From: Actinomadura xylanilytica
Lineage (GTDB): Bacteria > Actinomycetota > Actinomycetes > Streptosporangiales > Streptosporangiaceae
Length of the DNA stretch: 64,000 nucleotides
Reading direction: 5' to 3'
NCBI RefSeq assembly: GCF_030283145.1
Contig: NZ_JASNWE010000002.1
Location: 682,001 to 746,000, forward strand
The translations under genes were made by a program, and so were the position numbers. The notes under the pieces are model-generated. The model was not told the DNA's origin, did no database searches, and saw nothing but the letters and a program-made list of their open reading frames with translations. This document shows, piece after piece, positions 1 to 7,952 of this stretch (its first letter is position 1; the number at the start of each line of letters is the position of its first letter).

Positions 1-1
1 G

Positions 2-76
2 GTCGACGAGGCCGACGTCACCTTCTGGGGACTGTGCCCGGACTGCCGTCCCGCCGGCGATCCGGCCCCCGCCTGA
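2..76 (+). CDS. Fur-family regulator, C-terminal tail (partial)
   Basis: Only the last 24 codons lie in the window, reading VDEADVTFWGLCPDCRPAGD and a short tail before TGA at 74-76. The TFWGLCPDC block with its CxxC pair is the typical C-terminal zinc site of Fur-family peroxide and metal sensors (FurA/CatR type). It sits 47 bp upstream of a catalase gene in the same direction, the classic furA-katA or catR-catA arrangement, so it probably represses the catalase in a metal-dependent, peroxide-sensitive way. The DNA-binding domain is outside the window, so the exact subgroup is inferred from context. Confidence 0.75.
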   Translation, partial: VDEADVTFWGLCPDCRPAGDPAPA

Positions 77-123
77 CCCCGGCGGATCCCGAACACCAAC
101 GCAGGCAAAGGAGAACCGCGCCC

Positions 124-1578
124 ATGTCCGAGAGGCCCACCACCACCACCGACGCCGGAATCGCCGCACCGAGCGACGAGCACTCGCAGTCCATCGGCCC
201 GAACGGCCCGCTGCTGCTTCAGGACCACTACCTCATCCAGAAGATGGCGCACTTCAACCGCGAGCGCGTGCCCGAACGGGTCGTGCACGCCAAGGGCGGC
301 GGCGCGTTCGGCACGCTGGAGATCACCGAGGACGTCAGCCAGTTCACCAAGGCCGGCCTGTTCCAGAAGGGCGCCCGCACCGAGTCGCTGGTCCGCTTCT
401 CCACCGTCGCCGGCGAACTCGGCGCCGCCGACACCAGCCGCGACCCGCGCGGCTTCGCGGTGAAGTTCTACACCGACGAGGGCAACTACGACCTCGTCGG
501 CAACAACACCCCGGTGTTCTTCATCCGCGACCCGCAGAAGTTCTCCGACTTCATCCACTCGCAGAAGCGCCGCGCCGACAACCACCTGCACGACCACAAC
601 ATGCAGTGGGACTTCTGGACGCAGTCGCCCGAGTCGGCGCACCAGGTCTCGCTGCTGATGTCCGACCGCGGCACCCCGTTCTCGTGGCGGCACATGAACG
701 GATACGGCTCGCACACCTTCCTCTGGTACAACGCGGCCGGCGAGAAGTTCTGGGTCAAGTACCACTTCAAGACCGACCAGGGCGTCAAGAACCTCACCGA
801 CGCCGAAGCCGCCGCATGGCAGGCCAAGGACGCCGACCTGCACATCCGCGACCTGTACACCTCCATCAAGAACGGCGACTTCCCGACCTGGACCGTCCAG
901 GTGCAGGTCATGCCGTTCGAGGAGGCCGCCGACTACCGGTTCAACCCGTTCGACCTGACCAAGGTCTGGCCGCACGCCGACTACGAGCCGATCACCATCG
1001 GCAGGTGGACGCTGAACCGCAACCCCGACGACTACTTCGCCCAGATCGAGCAGGCCGCGTTCGAGCCCGCCAACCTCGTCCCGGGCATCGGCGCCTCGCC
1101 CGACAAGATGCTCCAGGGCCGACTGTTCTCCTACCCCGACACCCACCGGCACCGCATCGGCGCCAACTACCTCCAGCTCCCGGTCAACCGCCCCAGGAAC
1201 GAGGTGCACACCTACAACAAGGACGGCGCCATGGCGTACACCAACCCGGCGGACCCGGTGTACACCCCGAACACCGTGGGCGGCCCCGTCGCCGACCCCG
1301 AACTGTGGAAGGGCGACTCCTACGACGTCGCCGGCGAGATCGTCCGCAGCGCCTACACCCTGCACCGCGACGACGACGACTTCGGCCAGCCCCGCGCCCT
1401 GTGGGAGAAGGTCCTGTCCGACACCGACCGCGACAACATGGTGGGCAACATCCTCGGTCACGCCTCCGCCCCCGAGGTGACCCCCGAAATGAAGGTCCGC
1501 GTCGCGGAGTACTGGCGCAACATCCAGAAGGACCTCGGCGACCGCGTCGCCAAGGGCCTGGGCGTCAACGGACGCTGA
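124..1578 (+). CDS. katA: Monofunctional haem catalase
   Basis: Disproportionates hydrogen peroxide to water and oxygen in the cytoplasm. The 484-residue protein has the clade-3 small-subunit catalase layout: RVVHAKGGGAFGTLE carries the distal His, RFSTVAGELGAADTSRDPRG follows, NNTPVFFIRDP holds the distal Asn region, and RLFSYPDTHRHRIGANY carries the proximal haem Tyr. ATG 124 was chosen over an upstream in-frame ATG at 34 because AAAGGAGA lies just before it and the length then matches the family; the upstream ATG lies inside the regulator gene. It directly follows a Fur-family gene and is probably co-transcribed with or repressed by it. A strong hairpin terminator follows the stop. Confidence 0.97.
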   Translation: MSERPTTTTDAGIAAPSDEHSQSIGPNGPLLLQDHYLIQKMAHFNRERVPERVVHAKGGGAFGTLEITEDVSQFTKAGLFQKGARTESLVRFSTVAGELGAADTSRDPRGFAVKFYTDEGNYDLVGNNTPVFFIRDPQKFSDFIHSQKRRADNHLHDHNMQWDFWTQSPESAHQVSLLMSDRGTPFSWRHMNGYGSHTFLWYNAAGEKFWVKYHFKTDQGVKNLTDAEAAAWQAKDADLHIRDLYTSIKNGDFPTWTVQVQVMPFEEAADYRFNPFDLTKVWPHADYEPITIGRWTLNRNPDDYFAQIEQAAFEPANLVPGIGASPDKMLQGRLFSYPDTHRHRIGANYLQLPVNRPRNEVHTYNKDGAMAYTNPADPVYTPNTVGGPVADPELWKGDSYDVAGEIVRSAYTLHRDDDDFGQPRALWEKVLSDTDRDNMVGNILGHASAPEVTPEMKVRVAEYWRNIQKDLGDRVAKGLGVNGR

Positions 1579-1585
1579 CACCAGT

Positions 1586-1617
1586 AAGGGACCCCGGCCC
1601 CCAGGCCGGGGCCCCTT
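1586..1617. terminator. Bidirectional hairpin terminator
   Basis: A 14-nt arm (AAGGGACCCCGGCC) pairs with GGCCGGGGCCCCTT across a 4-nt loop with one mismatch. It starts 8 bp after the katA stop and ends 8 bp before the stop of the convergent kinase gene, so it can serve both strands. Confidence 0.85.
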
Positions 1618-1624
1618 CCACGCG

Positions 1625-2536
1625 TCAGATCCGGCTGAGCACGTGCTCGGCGTCCACCTCGGCCAGGAAGGCCGCCATACGTTCCGCGGAAGCCGGAAGG
1701 TAGGGGCGGTATTCGGCTATGGAGAGGACGAACGTCCACGCCGCGAGCCGCCCTGCGTCGAGCTGCGCGTGCCCGTCCAGTTCGGAGAGCCGCTGCGGAA
1801 TCGTCGCGGGGCCGTCCTGGATCGCCACCCACAGGGCGGCCTCGGCGTTGAGGTCGCCGACCGCGCCCAGCGGATCGATCGCGAACCACCGCCCGCCCTC
1901 GCCCCGCAGCACGTTCTTGGCTTGCAGGTCCGCATGCAGGACGTGCCGTTCCCGGGTGGACCGCAGCAATGCGTCGAGCACGACCTCGGCCTGCTCGATC
2001 GACGCGACGTCGTTGGCGTGGCGAGGATCGGCGAACCGCTCCCGTGCCCAGTCGAGCCGCATCTCGGCGACCTCACCGACATCCTTCAGCTCGACCGGCG
2101 CGACGGCCGAGTTCAGCTTGGTCAGCAGCTCACCGAACCGGGCGGAGTCGGACGCGCCGCCCGTCGCCCACGCCGTCGTGCCCGGACGGACCCGCGTCAT
2201 CAGGAACACACCCGAAGCGGCGTCGTCGCGCAGCACGGCCGGGGTGGCGCCCGTACCGGCCCAGCGGTTCAGCATCAGTACCTCGAGCCGCCCGGAGTCC
2301 GCGTCCACCGGGACCTTGAGCACGGCCTCGACACCGTCCGCGGTGGCGCACAGCAGGCAGCAAGACATCGCCCCGCCCTCGGCGATCGCCCCGGCCCGCA
2401 GCCCCCACCGTTCGGCGTACTCGGCGATCCGGCCGGGCAGCTCCGCCAGCCACGCCCTCCCGTCCTCCTCCCCCCGCAAGAAGATGATCGCGTCCACCAG
2501 CCGCCGGGGGATCTCGGGTACCTCAACCTCGGTCAT
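1625..2536 (-). CDS. Aminoglycoside O-phosphotransferase, APH(6)/hydroxyurea-kinase family
   Basis: Predicted small-molecule kinase of 303 residues resembling streptomycin 6-phosphotransferases. The kinase signature HADLQAKNVL (HxDxxxxN catalytic loop) is followed by AIDPLG supplying the metal-binding Asp; the upstream VLKVP block holds the probable ATP-binding Lys. ATG 2536 has GAGGGA upstream and lies 12 bp after the stop of the PLP enzyme gene, so it is the last gene of a three-gene leftward operon. Real family members can inactivate streptomycin, but many chromosomal actinomycete homologues act on unknown substrates. Whether it gives resistance or acts with the PLP enzyme is unknown. Confidence 0.85.
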   Translation of the reverse strand: MTEVEVPEIPRRLVDAIIFLRGEEDGRAWLAELPGRIAEYAERWGLRAGAIAEGGAMSCCLLCATADGVEAVLKVPVDADSGRLEVLMLNRWAGTGATPAVLRDDAASGVFLMTRVRPGTTAWATGGASDSARFGELLTKLNSAVAPVELKDVGEVAEMRLDWARERFADPRHANDVASIEQAEVVLDALLRSTRERHVLHADLQAKNVLRGEGGRWFAIDPLGAVGDLNAEAALWVAIQDGPATIPQRLSELDGHAQLDAGRLAAWTFVLSIAEYRPYLPASAERMAAFLAEVDAEHVLSRI

Positions 2537-2548
2537 GCGCCGTCCCTC

Positions 2549-3688
2549 TCATCCCTCGATGATCTCCCGCAACCGCGCGACCAGGACCTCGATGTCGGCG
2601 GGTTCGTTGTAGACATGGGTCGAGACGCGGACCAGGCACTCACCGGCGGGCCCGCGCCCGGCCCACGCCCGGATGCCGGACTCCAGCAACGCGGGCTTCA
2701 CCAGCGCCGCGCTCGTCCCGGGAAGGATGAACGCGCGCAGCCGGGGCGGGCTGAACTCCGGCGCACCGGTGGGGATCCCGCCGATGCCGGTGAGCAGGTC
2801 GCCCGCCAGGTCAGCGAGCGCCCGGCAGTCGTCCAGGCACCCGGACGACTCCCATCCTCGCCACTGGTCCAGCGCGGTTCCGGCACCCAGGCGCGGCACG
2901 GGATCAAAGGTCCCCGGCCAGGAGAAGCGCTCGACAAGATCGGCCGAGTCCCAGGTCAGCGACACCTCGGCGGGACGCACCTGGTCCGCCGGCATACCTC
3001 CCAGCCACAGCAGGCCGACCGGCCGCAGCGTCGGGTACCACTTGTGGACGGTGCCGAACATGGCCGCCGCCCCCCACGCGTCCGGTGCGAGGGGGACGTG
3101 GCCGGGGCCGTGGGCCGCGTCGAGGATCACGTGCCCCCCGCGCTCGCGCGCCCAGGCTGCGGCCTCGCCAACGGGCAGCCACAGCGCGGCGGACGAGGAG
3201 ACCACGCTCATCTGCAAGTAGGCCACATCACCGGGAACGGCGGACTCGAGAGCCGCGATGAGCGACGTGGTGTCCCGCAGCGGCACCGGCACGGGAACCC
3301 GGATGAACGCGGCACCGGAACGGGCGCATTTCAGTTCCCACGCCCGCGCGATCGACGAGTACTCCGTGTCGAGGACGACGACGCTCGCATTCTCCGGAAC
3401 CTCGACCGAGTCGATGACGGCGGCGGCGCCGGAGGTCGCGTTGGCGCAGAACGTGACGACCGCCGGATCGAGCCCGAGGGCCACGGCGAAGGCGTCCGAC
3501 CGCGCGCGCAGATGAGGAGTGAGTTCGGCACCCAGCCGGCGGATCGGGTCGGCCTCTATCTCGCGGCGGATCGCCTCGGCCGCCGTGGTGACGCGGCGGG
3601 TCGTCACCCCGTAGGACGCGTGATTCAGCATGACGATGCCGGGATCCAGAAGGAACTCATCATGCGAGACGTCACGAGTCGAGGTCAC
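2549..3688 (-). CDS. Class V aminotransferase-fold PLP enzyme (isopenicillin-N-epimerase-like)
   Basis: A fold-type I PLP enzyme of 379 residues related to cysteine desulfurases and isopenicillin N epimerases. FLLDPGIVMLNHASYG opens the catalytic domain, HVILDAAHGPG contains the cofactor-binding Asp and His, and GTVHKWYPT carries the Schiff-base Lys. No Cys-containing loop typical of IscS/SufS was noticed, which favours epimerase, lyase or aminotransferase chemistry on an amino acid. GTG 3688 is preferred over ATG 3739 because AGGAG precedes it and it starts 7 bp after the upstream gene stops at 3696. Coupling to the AAA ATPase and the APH kinase suggests an accessory metabolic or self-protection operon; the substrate is not predictable. 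Confidence 0.8.
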   Translation of the reverse strand: MTSTRDVSHDEFLLDPGIVMLNHASYGVTTRRVTTAAEAIRREIEADPIRRLGAELTPHLRARSDAFAVALGLDPAVVTFCANATSGAAAVIDSVEVPENASVVVLDTEYSSIARAWELKCARSGAAFIRVPVPVPLRDTTSLIAALESAVPGDVAYLQMSVVSSSAALWLPVGEAAAWARERGGHVILDAAHGPGHVPLAPDAWGAAAMFGTVHKWYPTLRPVGLLWLGGMPADQVRPAEVSLTWDSADLVERFSWPGTFDPVPRLGAGTALDQWRGWESSGCLDDCRALADLAGDLLTGIGGIPTGAPEFSPPRLRAFILPGTSAALVKPALLESGIRAWAGRGPAGECLVRVSTHVYNEPADIEVLVARLREIIEG

Positions 3689-3695
3689 GGTGCTC

Positions 3696-6101
3696 CTAGG
3701 GGGCCGGCCGGGAGCGGAGAACGGCGAGATCGCCGACATCGAAGCGGAAGATCGCGTCTGCCGCCGCCGCCTCGTCCGGCCGCGCGCCGAGCGTCTGGAC
3801 GGCGAAGCCGACGGGGGTCCACCCGTCGTCGCGGCCGGTCAGCAGGCCGGTCCTCTCCTGGAGCAGGACGCACCGGTCCGGGTCGACGATCTCCCGTTCC
3901 GCGGCGCGCAGCAGCTCCCGGAGCATCTCGTCCGCCGCCTCCGCACCGAAGAGGACCTCCAGCTCGTGGACCTGGCAGGCCAGCGTCGTGAACGCCCGGT
4001 CGAGGGCATGCCGGATGCAGGCGTCGACATATCTGGCGAAGGCGGTGGCCGACCGGTCGAACGATCCCCGCAGGCCGAGGACCCGACTCGAATCGCGCAG
4101 GTGGAAGGGGCTCTCGCTGGCCACCCCGGAGACATCGGACGTGCGGGCCAGCTCTTTGAGGAGCTCCCAGGATCGATCCAGTTCGAGACAGGCGATGGTC
4201 TTCTTGCTCAGCCAGTGCACGGCCTCGTACTCGGCGTACGGATGCTCCTTGTGCCGCGCCACCTCGATCGCCCGGTTCAGCCACAGATCCGCCGACTGCG
4301 CGTCGTACCCGGCCAGGTAGGCGAGACCTCGATGCCCGAGCGCCCGCGCCTGGAGCGCCGGATCGGAGGTCATGTCATAAACCAGCAAGCACAGCCGCAC
4401 GCACTCCGCGGGATCTTGGACCGGGCCGCAGAGCGCCACCTCGGCCTCCAGCATCCGGACCTCGGCCAGCACCTCGGTCACGTCCGCCGCGCGGCTCTCG
4501 GCCTCCAGCCGCGCCAGCCGCTCCAGGCACTCCCGCCAGCGATTGGTCATCCGCAGGCTCCGCGCCCACAGCAGCCCCACCGCGAACCGATCGTCCGCAC
4601 CCGGCCGCGACCTGCGCTCGGCCTCCTCGCAGGCGGCGACGGTGCCGACGTGATCGCCCTCTGCGGACAGGCATTCGGCGAGCAGGTGGTGCGCCGGCCC
4701 GGCGGACGGGCTGTCCGCGCCGTGGTCGATCGCCACCCGCGCGAGCTGCCTCCCCTTCGTCACGGCGCCGAGTTCGAACTGCCGCCACCCGGCCACCAGC
4801 GCGAGGTCGCGCGCCTTCGCGTCGTCTCCGGCGCCCACCGCGATGGCGACGGCCCGGACCCTGAGCTCGTCGTCCCAGGCGGCCTCGCCTTCGAGGATCT
4901 CCAGCAGCTTGCGGTGCAGCCGGCGCCAGCGCGGCCCGTTCGCCGCCCCGCGCTCGCGCAGCACTTCGGCGAGCAGCGGATGGTGGATCGTGTACTGGTC
5001 GTACTCGCCGCGCGGATCGGCGGGACGGACGAGCCCGTGCTCGTTCAGCAGCACGTCGAGCCGTTCGTACACGTCATCGACGTCCATCCTTGCCAGCCCG
5101 GCCAGGTAGTCCACCTCGAACGAGTAGCCGATCAGCGCGGCCGACTCCAGCAGCCGCTGGTCGGCAGGGGTGAGGAAGGACAGCCGCTCCTCCAGGATCG
5201 CCTTGATCTGGCGTGGCATGTTCGCCGTCGGCCGTCCGGCCGCCGCGCCGTTCCCCACGTGCATCAGCGACTCGGCGAACAGCGGGTTCCCATCACTCTG
5301 CGCCACGATCCGGTGGAGCAACCGCGCCGGAACCGGCGAGCGTCCGGCGTTCTGCCTGATAAGCAGCTCGGTGTCGGGCCCGGAGAGCCGTTCGAGGTCG
5401 AGTTCGGCGCACTGCCCGCTGTAGCGGCGCAGTCGATACGCGGCGCGGCTGAGCGGATGGTCCTCGGTGGCCTCGGGCGTCTGGAGGTCGTCGGGACGGT
5501 AGGCGAGCACGAGCATCAACGGACCCCGCACGCGGAGCGCCAGCGTCACGATGAGGTCGATCGTGGCGGTGTCGGCCCAGTGTAGATCGTCCAGGACGAG
5601 CAGGAGCGGGCCGCGGGCGAGCAGCTCCTCCACCAGCCGGACGAGCTGGTCGAGCCTGCTGTCCATGTCGTACGCCGGCCGGCCGGACTCGATCGCGCTC
5701 CGCCCCGTCAGCATCCCGGCCGCCAGCAGCTTGCCGACGACCGGCACAGACTCGACCCAGTCGGGTGCGTGCAGCCGGAACGAGTCGGCGACCCGGTTGA
5801 GCAGCTCACGGGACCCCGAGCGCTGCGCGCGGAGCGTGAGCGCACGCAGGCAGTCCCGCACGGCCTGGAACGCGTCGGACGCCAGGGAGTTCATCATCGC
5901 CTGGCCGTAGCCGGCCAGCAGTCCGATGTCGGCGTGCCGCTCGGCGGCCTGGTCCGCGAAATGCGTCAGCAGGCGCGTCTTGCCGATGCCCGCCTCACCG
6001 CGCAGCAGCACGATATTGCTCTCGCCGTCCCGGACGGTCCGGTCAAGGGCGTCGGCCAGGAAGGCCTGCTCACGGCGCCGGTCCACGAGCGTGGCGGTCA
6101 T
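3696..6101 (-). CDS. Large AAA+ ATPase with TPR-like C-terminus, no DNA-binding domain seen
   Basis: An 801-residue protein like the ATPase and sensor parts of LuxR-type LAL (MalT-like) regulators and cyclase-linked predicted ATPases. It has Walker A GEAGIGKTRL near residue 40 and Walker B LLLVLDDLHWAD, then an AAA_16-like module and a long alpha-helical repeat region. LAL regulators normally end in a LuxR helix-turn-helix, but this one ends ...FRFDVGDLAVLRSRPAP with no such domain. ATG 6101 is chosen because GAGGG lies 9 nt upstream; in-frame starts at 6110 and 6194 are poorer. It heads the operon with the PLP enzyme and APH kinase. It could be a signal-sensing scaffold or a regulator that lost its output domain. 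Confidence 0.75.
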   Translation of the reverse strand: MTATLVDRRREQAFLADALDRTVRDGESNIVLLRGEAGIGKTRLLTHFADQAAERHADIGLLAGYGQAMMNSLASDAFQAVRDCLRALTLRAQRSGSRELLNRVADSFRLHAPDWVESVPVVGKLLAAGMLTGRSAIESGRPAYDMDSRLDQLVRLVEELLARGPLLLVLDDLHWADTATIDLIVTLALRVRGPLMLVLAYRPDDLQTPEATEDHPLSRAAYRLRRYSGQCAELDLERLSGPDTELLIRQNAGRSPVPARLLHRIVAQSDGNPLFAESLMHVGNGAAAGRPTANMPRQIKAILEERLSFLTPADQRLLESAALIGYSFEVDYLAGLARMDVDDVYERLDVLLNEHGLVRPADPRGEYDQYTIHHPLLAEVLRERGAANGPRWRRLHRKLLEILEGEAAWDDELRVRAVAIAVGAGDDAKARDLALVAGWRQFELGAVTKGRQLARVAIDHGADSPSAGPAHHLLAECLSAEGDHVGTVAACEEAERRSRPGADDRFAVGLLWARSLRMTNRWRECLERLARLEAESRAADVTEVLAEVRMLEAEVALCGPVQDPAECVRLCLLVYDMTSDPALQARALGHRGLAYLAGYDAQSADLWLNRAIEVARHKEHPYAEYEAVHWLSKKTIACLELDRSWELLKELARTSDVSGVASESPFHLRDSSRVLGLRGSFDRSATAFARYVDACIRHALDRAFTTLACQVHELEVLFGAEAADEMLRELLRAAEREIVDPDRCVLLQERTGLLTGRDDGWTPVGFAVQTLGARPDEAAAADAIFRFDVGDLAVLRSRPAP

Positions 6102-6304
6102 CGCCCGCATCCCTCGGCGCACCGGCCACGCAGTCGACTCATCGGGGCAGCCTCCGGATGTGACGGGTGTGACCTGATCAGCCCGGACCCGCAAGCTTCG
6201 CGCACCCGTGCACAGCGCGTCAACGAAGTTCGCACACCCGGTGTCAGCCTGGATCCAGGGGGTTGGGCGGGTGATGGGAGTGGAGCGGACGGGGCCGGGT
6301 GTGA

Positions 6305-7333
6305 CTACTCGGTGGGCTCACGGTCGCCGGGCGCGAGTTCGTACGGCGGTGACGGCGCGGGGACGTCTCCGGCGCCGAGCTCGCCATGCGGGGCGGCGCC
6401 TTGGACGAGCCCGGGGAGTCCCGCGGGCCCGGCGGGGCTCTTGGTCCCCTCGGGGCCGCCACCGAACGCCTCCGACACCGCCTGCAACGCGGAGGTGACC
6501 TCGCTCGGGATCACCCAGAACGTGCTGCCCTGGCCCTCGGCGAGCTTCGGCAGCGTCTGGAGGTACTGGTAGGCGAGCAGCTTGGGGTCGGGGTCGGCGG
6601 CGTGGACCGCCGAGAAGACCTGCTCGATCGCCACCGCCTGCCCCTCGGCCTCCAGCACCGCGGCCCGCTTGTCGCCTTCGGCGCGCAGGATGGTGGACTG
6701 CTTGTCGCCCTCCGCGGTGAGGATCTTGGACTGCCGGCCGCCCTCGGCGGTGAGGATCGCGGCGCGCTTCTCCCGCTCGGCCCGCATCTGCTTCTCCATC
6801 GCGTCCTTGATGGACGGCGGCGGCTCGATCGCCTTGATCTCCACCCGGGTGACCCGGATGCCCCACTTGCCGGACGCGTCGTCGATCACGCCGCGCAGCG
6901 CGGTGTTGATCCGGTCCCGGGAGGTGAGGCTGGCCTCCAGGTCCAGGGTGCCGATCACGTTCCGCAGCGTGGTGGCGGTGAGCTGCTCGATCGCCTTGAT
7001 GTAGTCGACGATCTCGTAGTCGGCCGCGCGCGGGTCGGTGACCTGGAAGAACAGCACGGTGTCGATGTGCACCACCACGTTGTCCTCGGTGATCACCGGC
7101 TGCGCCTTGAACGCGATCACCTGCTCGCGCAGGTCGATCAGGGTCTTGACCCGGTCCACGAACGGCACCACGAAGCTGATGCCCGGCTGGAGCGTCCGGC
7201 TGTAGCGGCCGAGCCGCTCCACGTTGCGCGCCCGCGCCTGCGGGACGATCCACACCGCGCGCAGCATGGCCGTGGCCAGCACGACCACGCCGGCGACCAG
7301 GAGGACGAGAACGGTGATGGCGATGTCGGTCAT
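6305..7333 (-). CDS. SPFH/band-7 (stomatin/slipin) membrane protein
   Basis: A 342-residue membrane scaffold protein. One N-terminal hydrophobic segment (ITVLVLLVAGVVVLATAML) is followed by the SPFH domain, then a coiled stretch with repeats of the type ILTAEGxxQS (four near-copies around residues 195-235), and a Pro/Gly-rich disordered tail. Its partner nfeD lies directly upstream with a 9-bp gap, the conserved NfeD-stomatin pair. Such pairs form oligomeric membrane microdomains and are linked to membrane protein quality control. A second, separate slipin lies near 61 kb. Confidence 0.92.
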   Translation of the reverse strand: MTDIAITVLVLLVAGVVVLATAMLRAVWIVPQARARNVERLGRYSRTLQPGISFVVPFVDRVKTLIDLREQVIAFKAQPVITEDNVVVHIDTVLFFQVTDPRAADYEIVDYIKAIEQLTATTLRNVIGTLDLEASLTSRDRINTALRGVIDDASGKWGIRVTRVEIKAIEPPPSIKDAMEKQMRAEREKRAAILTAEGGRQSKILTAEGDKQSTILRAEGDKRAAVLEAEGQAVAIEQVFSAVHAADPDPKLLAYQYLQTLPKLAEGQGSTFWVIPSEVTSALQAVSEAFGGGPEGTKSPAGPAGLPGLVQGAAPHGELGAGDVPAPSPPYELAPGDREPTE

Positions 7334-7342
7334 GTTGGCTCC

Positions 7343-7792
7343 TCAGTCCGGCGCGGCCGGGCCGGCGACGGGATAGAGCAGGGCCGTCGCCCCGTCGATG
7401 GCGAGGACGTCGGTGGTGCTGCCCGCCGGGATCACCAGGTCGGGGTCGTACGGCCGGGCGGTCCACTCCTCGCCGCCGATGCGGGCCCGGCCGCCGGCGC
7501 GGGTGACCTCGGTGAGCGTGTACGCCTCGCGTCCGACCAGGGCGGCGGTGCCGGACCGCAGGAGCGGCGGCTGCCTGATGTGCCGCCGCGCGATCGGGCG
7601 GACGATCACGATGCCGGCCACCGAGCCGAGCGCGAACACCGCCGCCTGCGCGACGGGCGGGAGCCCCAGCGCGCCGGTGGCGCCCGCGGCGAGCGCGGCG
7701 ACGGCGAGCAGCCCGAGCGCGAGCGTGAGGGTGAGCAGCTCGGCGAGGCCGAGCAACGCGGCGACGAGCAGCCAGGCGACCCACGCCTCCAT
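7343..7792 (-). CDS. NfeD family membrane protein
   Basis: A 149-residue short NfeD. Two or three hydrophobic segments fill the first 70 residues (WLLVAALLGLAELLTLTLAL, then AVFALGSVAGIVIVRPIA), and a small OB-fold follows with LVGREAYTLTEVTRAGGRARIGGEEWTARP-type sequence (read in parts). It lacks the serine-protease domain of long NfeD proteins. It is translated 9 bp upstream of the SPFH gene and should anchor or cap that oligomer in the membrane. ATG 7792 gives the usual length. Confidence 0.9.
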   Translation of the reverse strand: MEAWVAWLLVAALLGLAELLTLTLALGLLAVAALAAGATGALGLPPVAQAAVFALGSVAGIVIVRPIARRHIRQPPLLRSGTAALVGREAYTLTEVTRAGGRARIGGEEWTARPYDPDLVIPAGSTTDVLAIDGATALLYPVAGPAAPD

Positions 7793-7854
7793 CTCACATC
7801 TCCCTGCGAGGCGGGCGGATGTCCTTTCATTTAAGGTAACTCCGTTTCAGGTGG

Positions 7855-7868
7855 AAGTTGCGGAACTT
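7855..7868. promoter_or_regulatory. Small inverted repeat between divergent genes
   Basis: AAGTT-gcgg-AACTT lies in the 160-bp divergent region between nfeD and the molybdopterin oxidoreductase gene, in a locally AT-richer stretch. It could be an operator for either promoter; no regulator family is assigned. Confidence 0.3.
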
Positions 7869-7952
7869 TCACGCCGAACCCGGTCCGTGCATGGCGCGTC
7901 GCTGTGGATGACGCGATGATTAAGGCGTCCCGGTCACAAGGAGTGAAACCCG

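Noticed and set aside
606..1703. 365-codon plus-strand ORF overlapping katA
   Set aside because: Arg/Pro/Gly-rich shadow frame typical of GC-rich coding DNA; katA on another frame has clear motifs.
1643..3991. 782-codon plus-strand ORF over the APH and PLP genes
   Set aside because: Composition is Arg/Pro/Gln-rich with no domain; the minus-strand genes are unmistakable.
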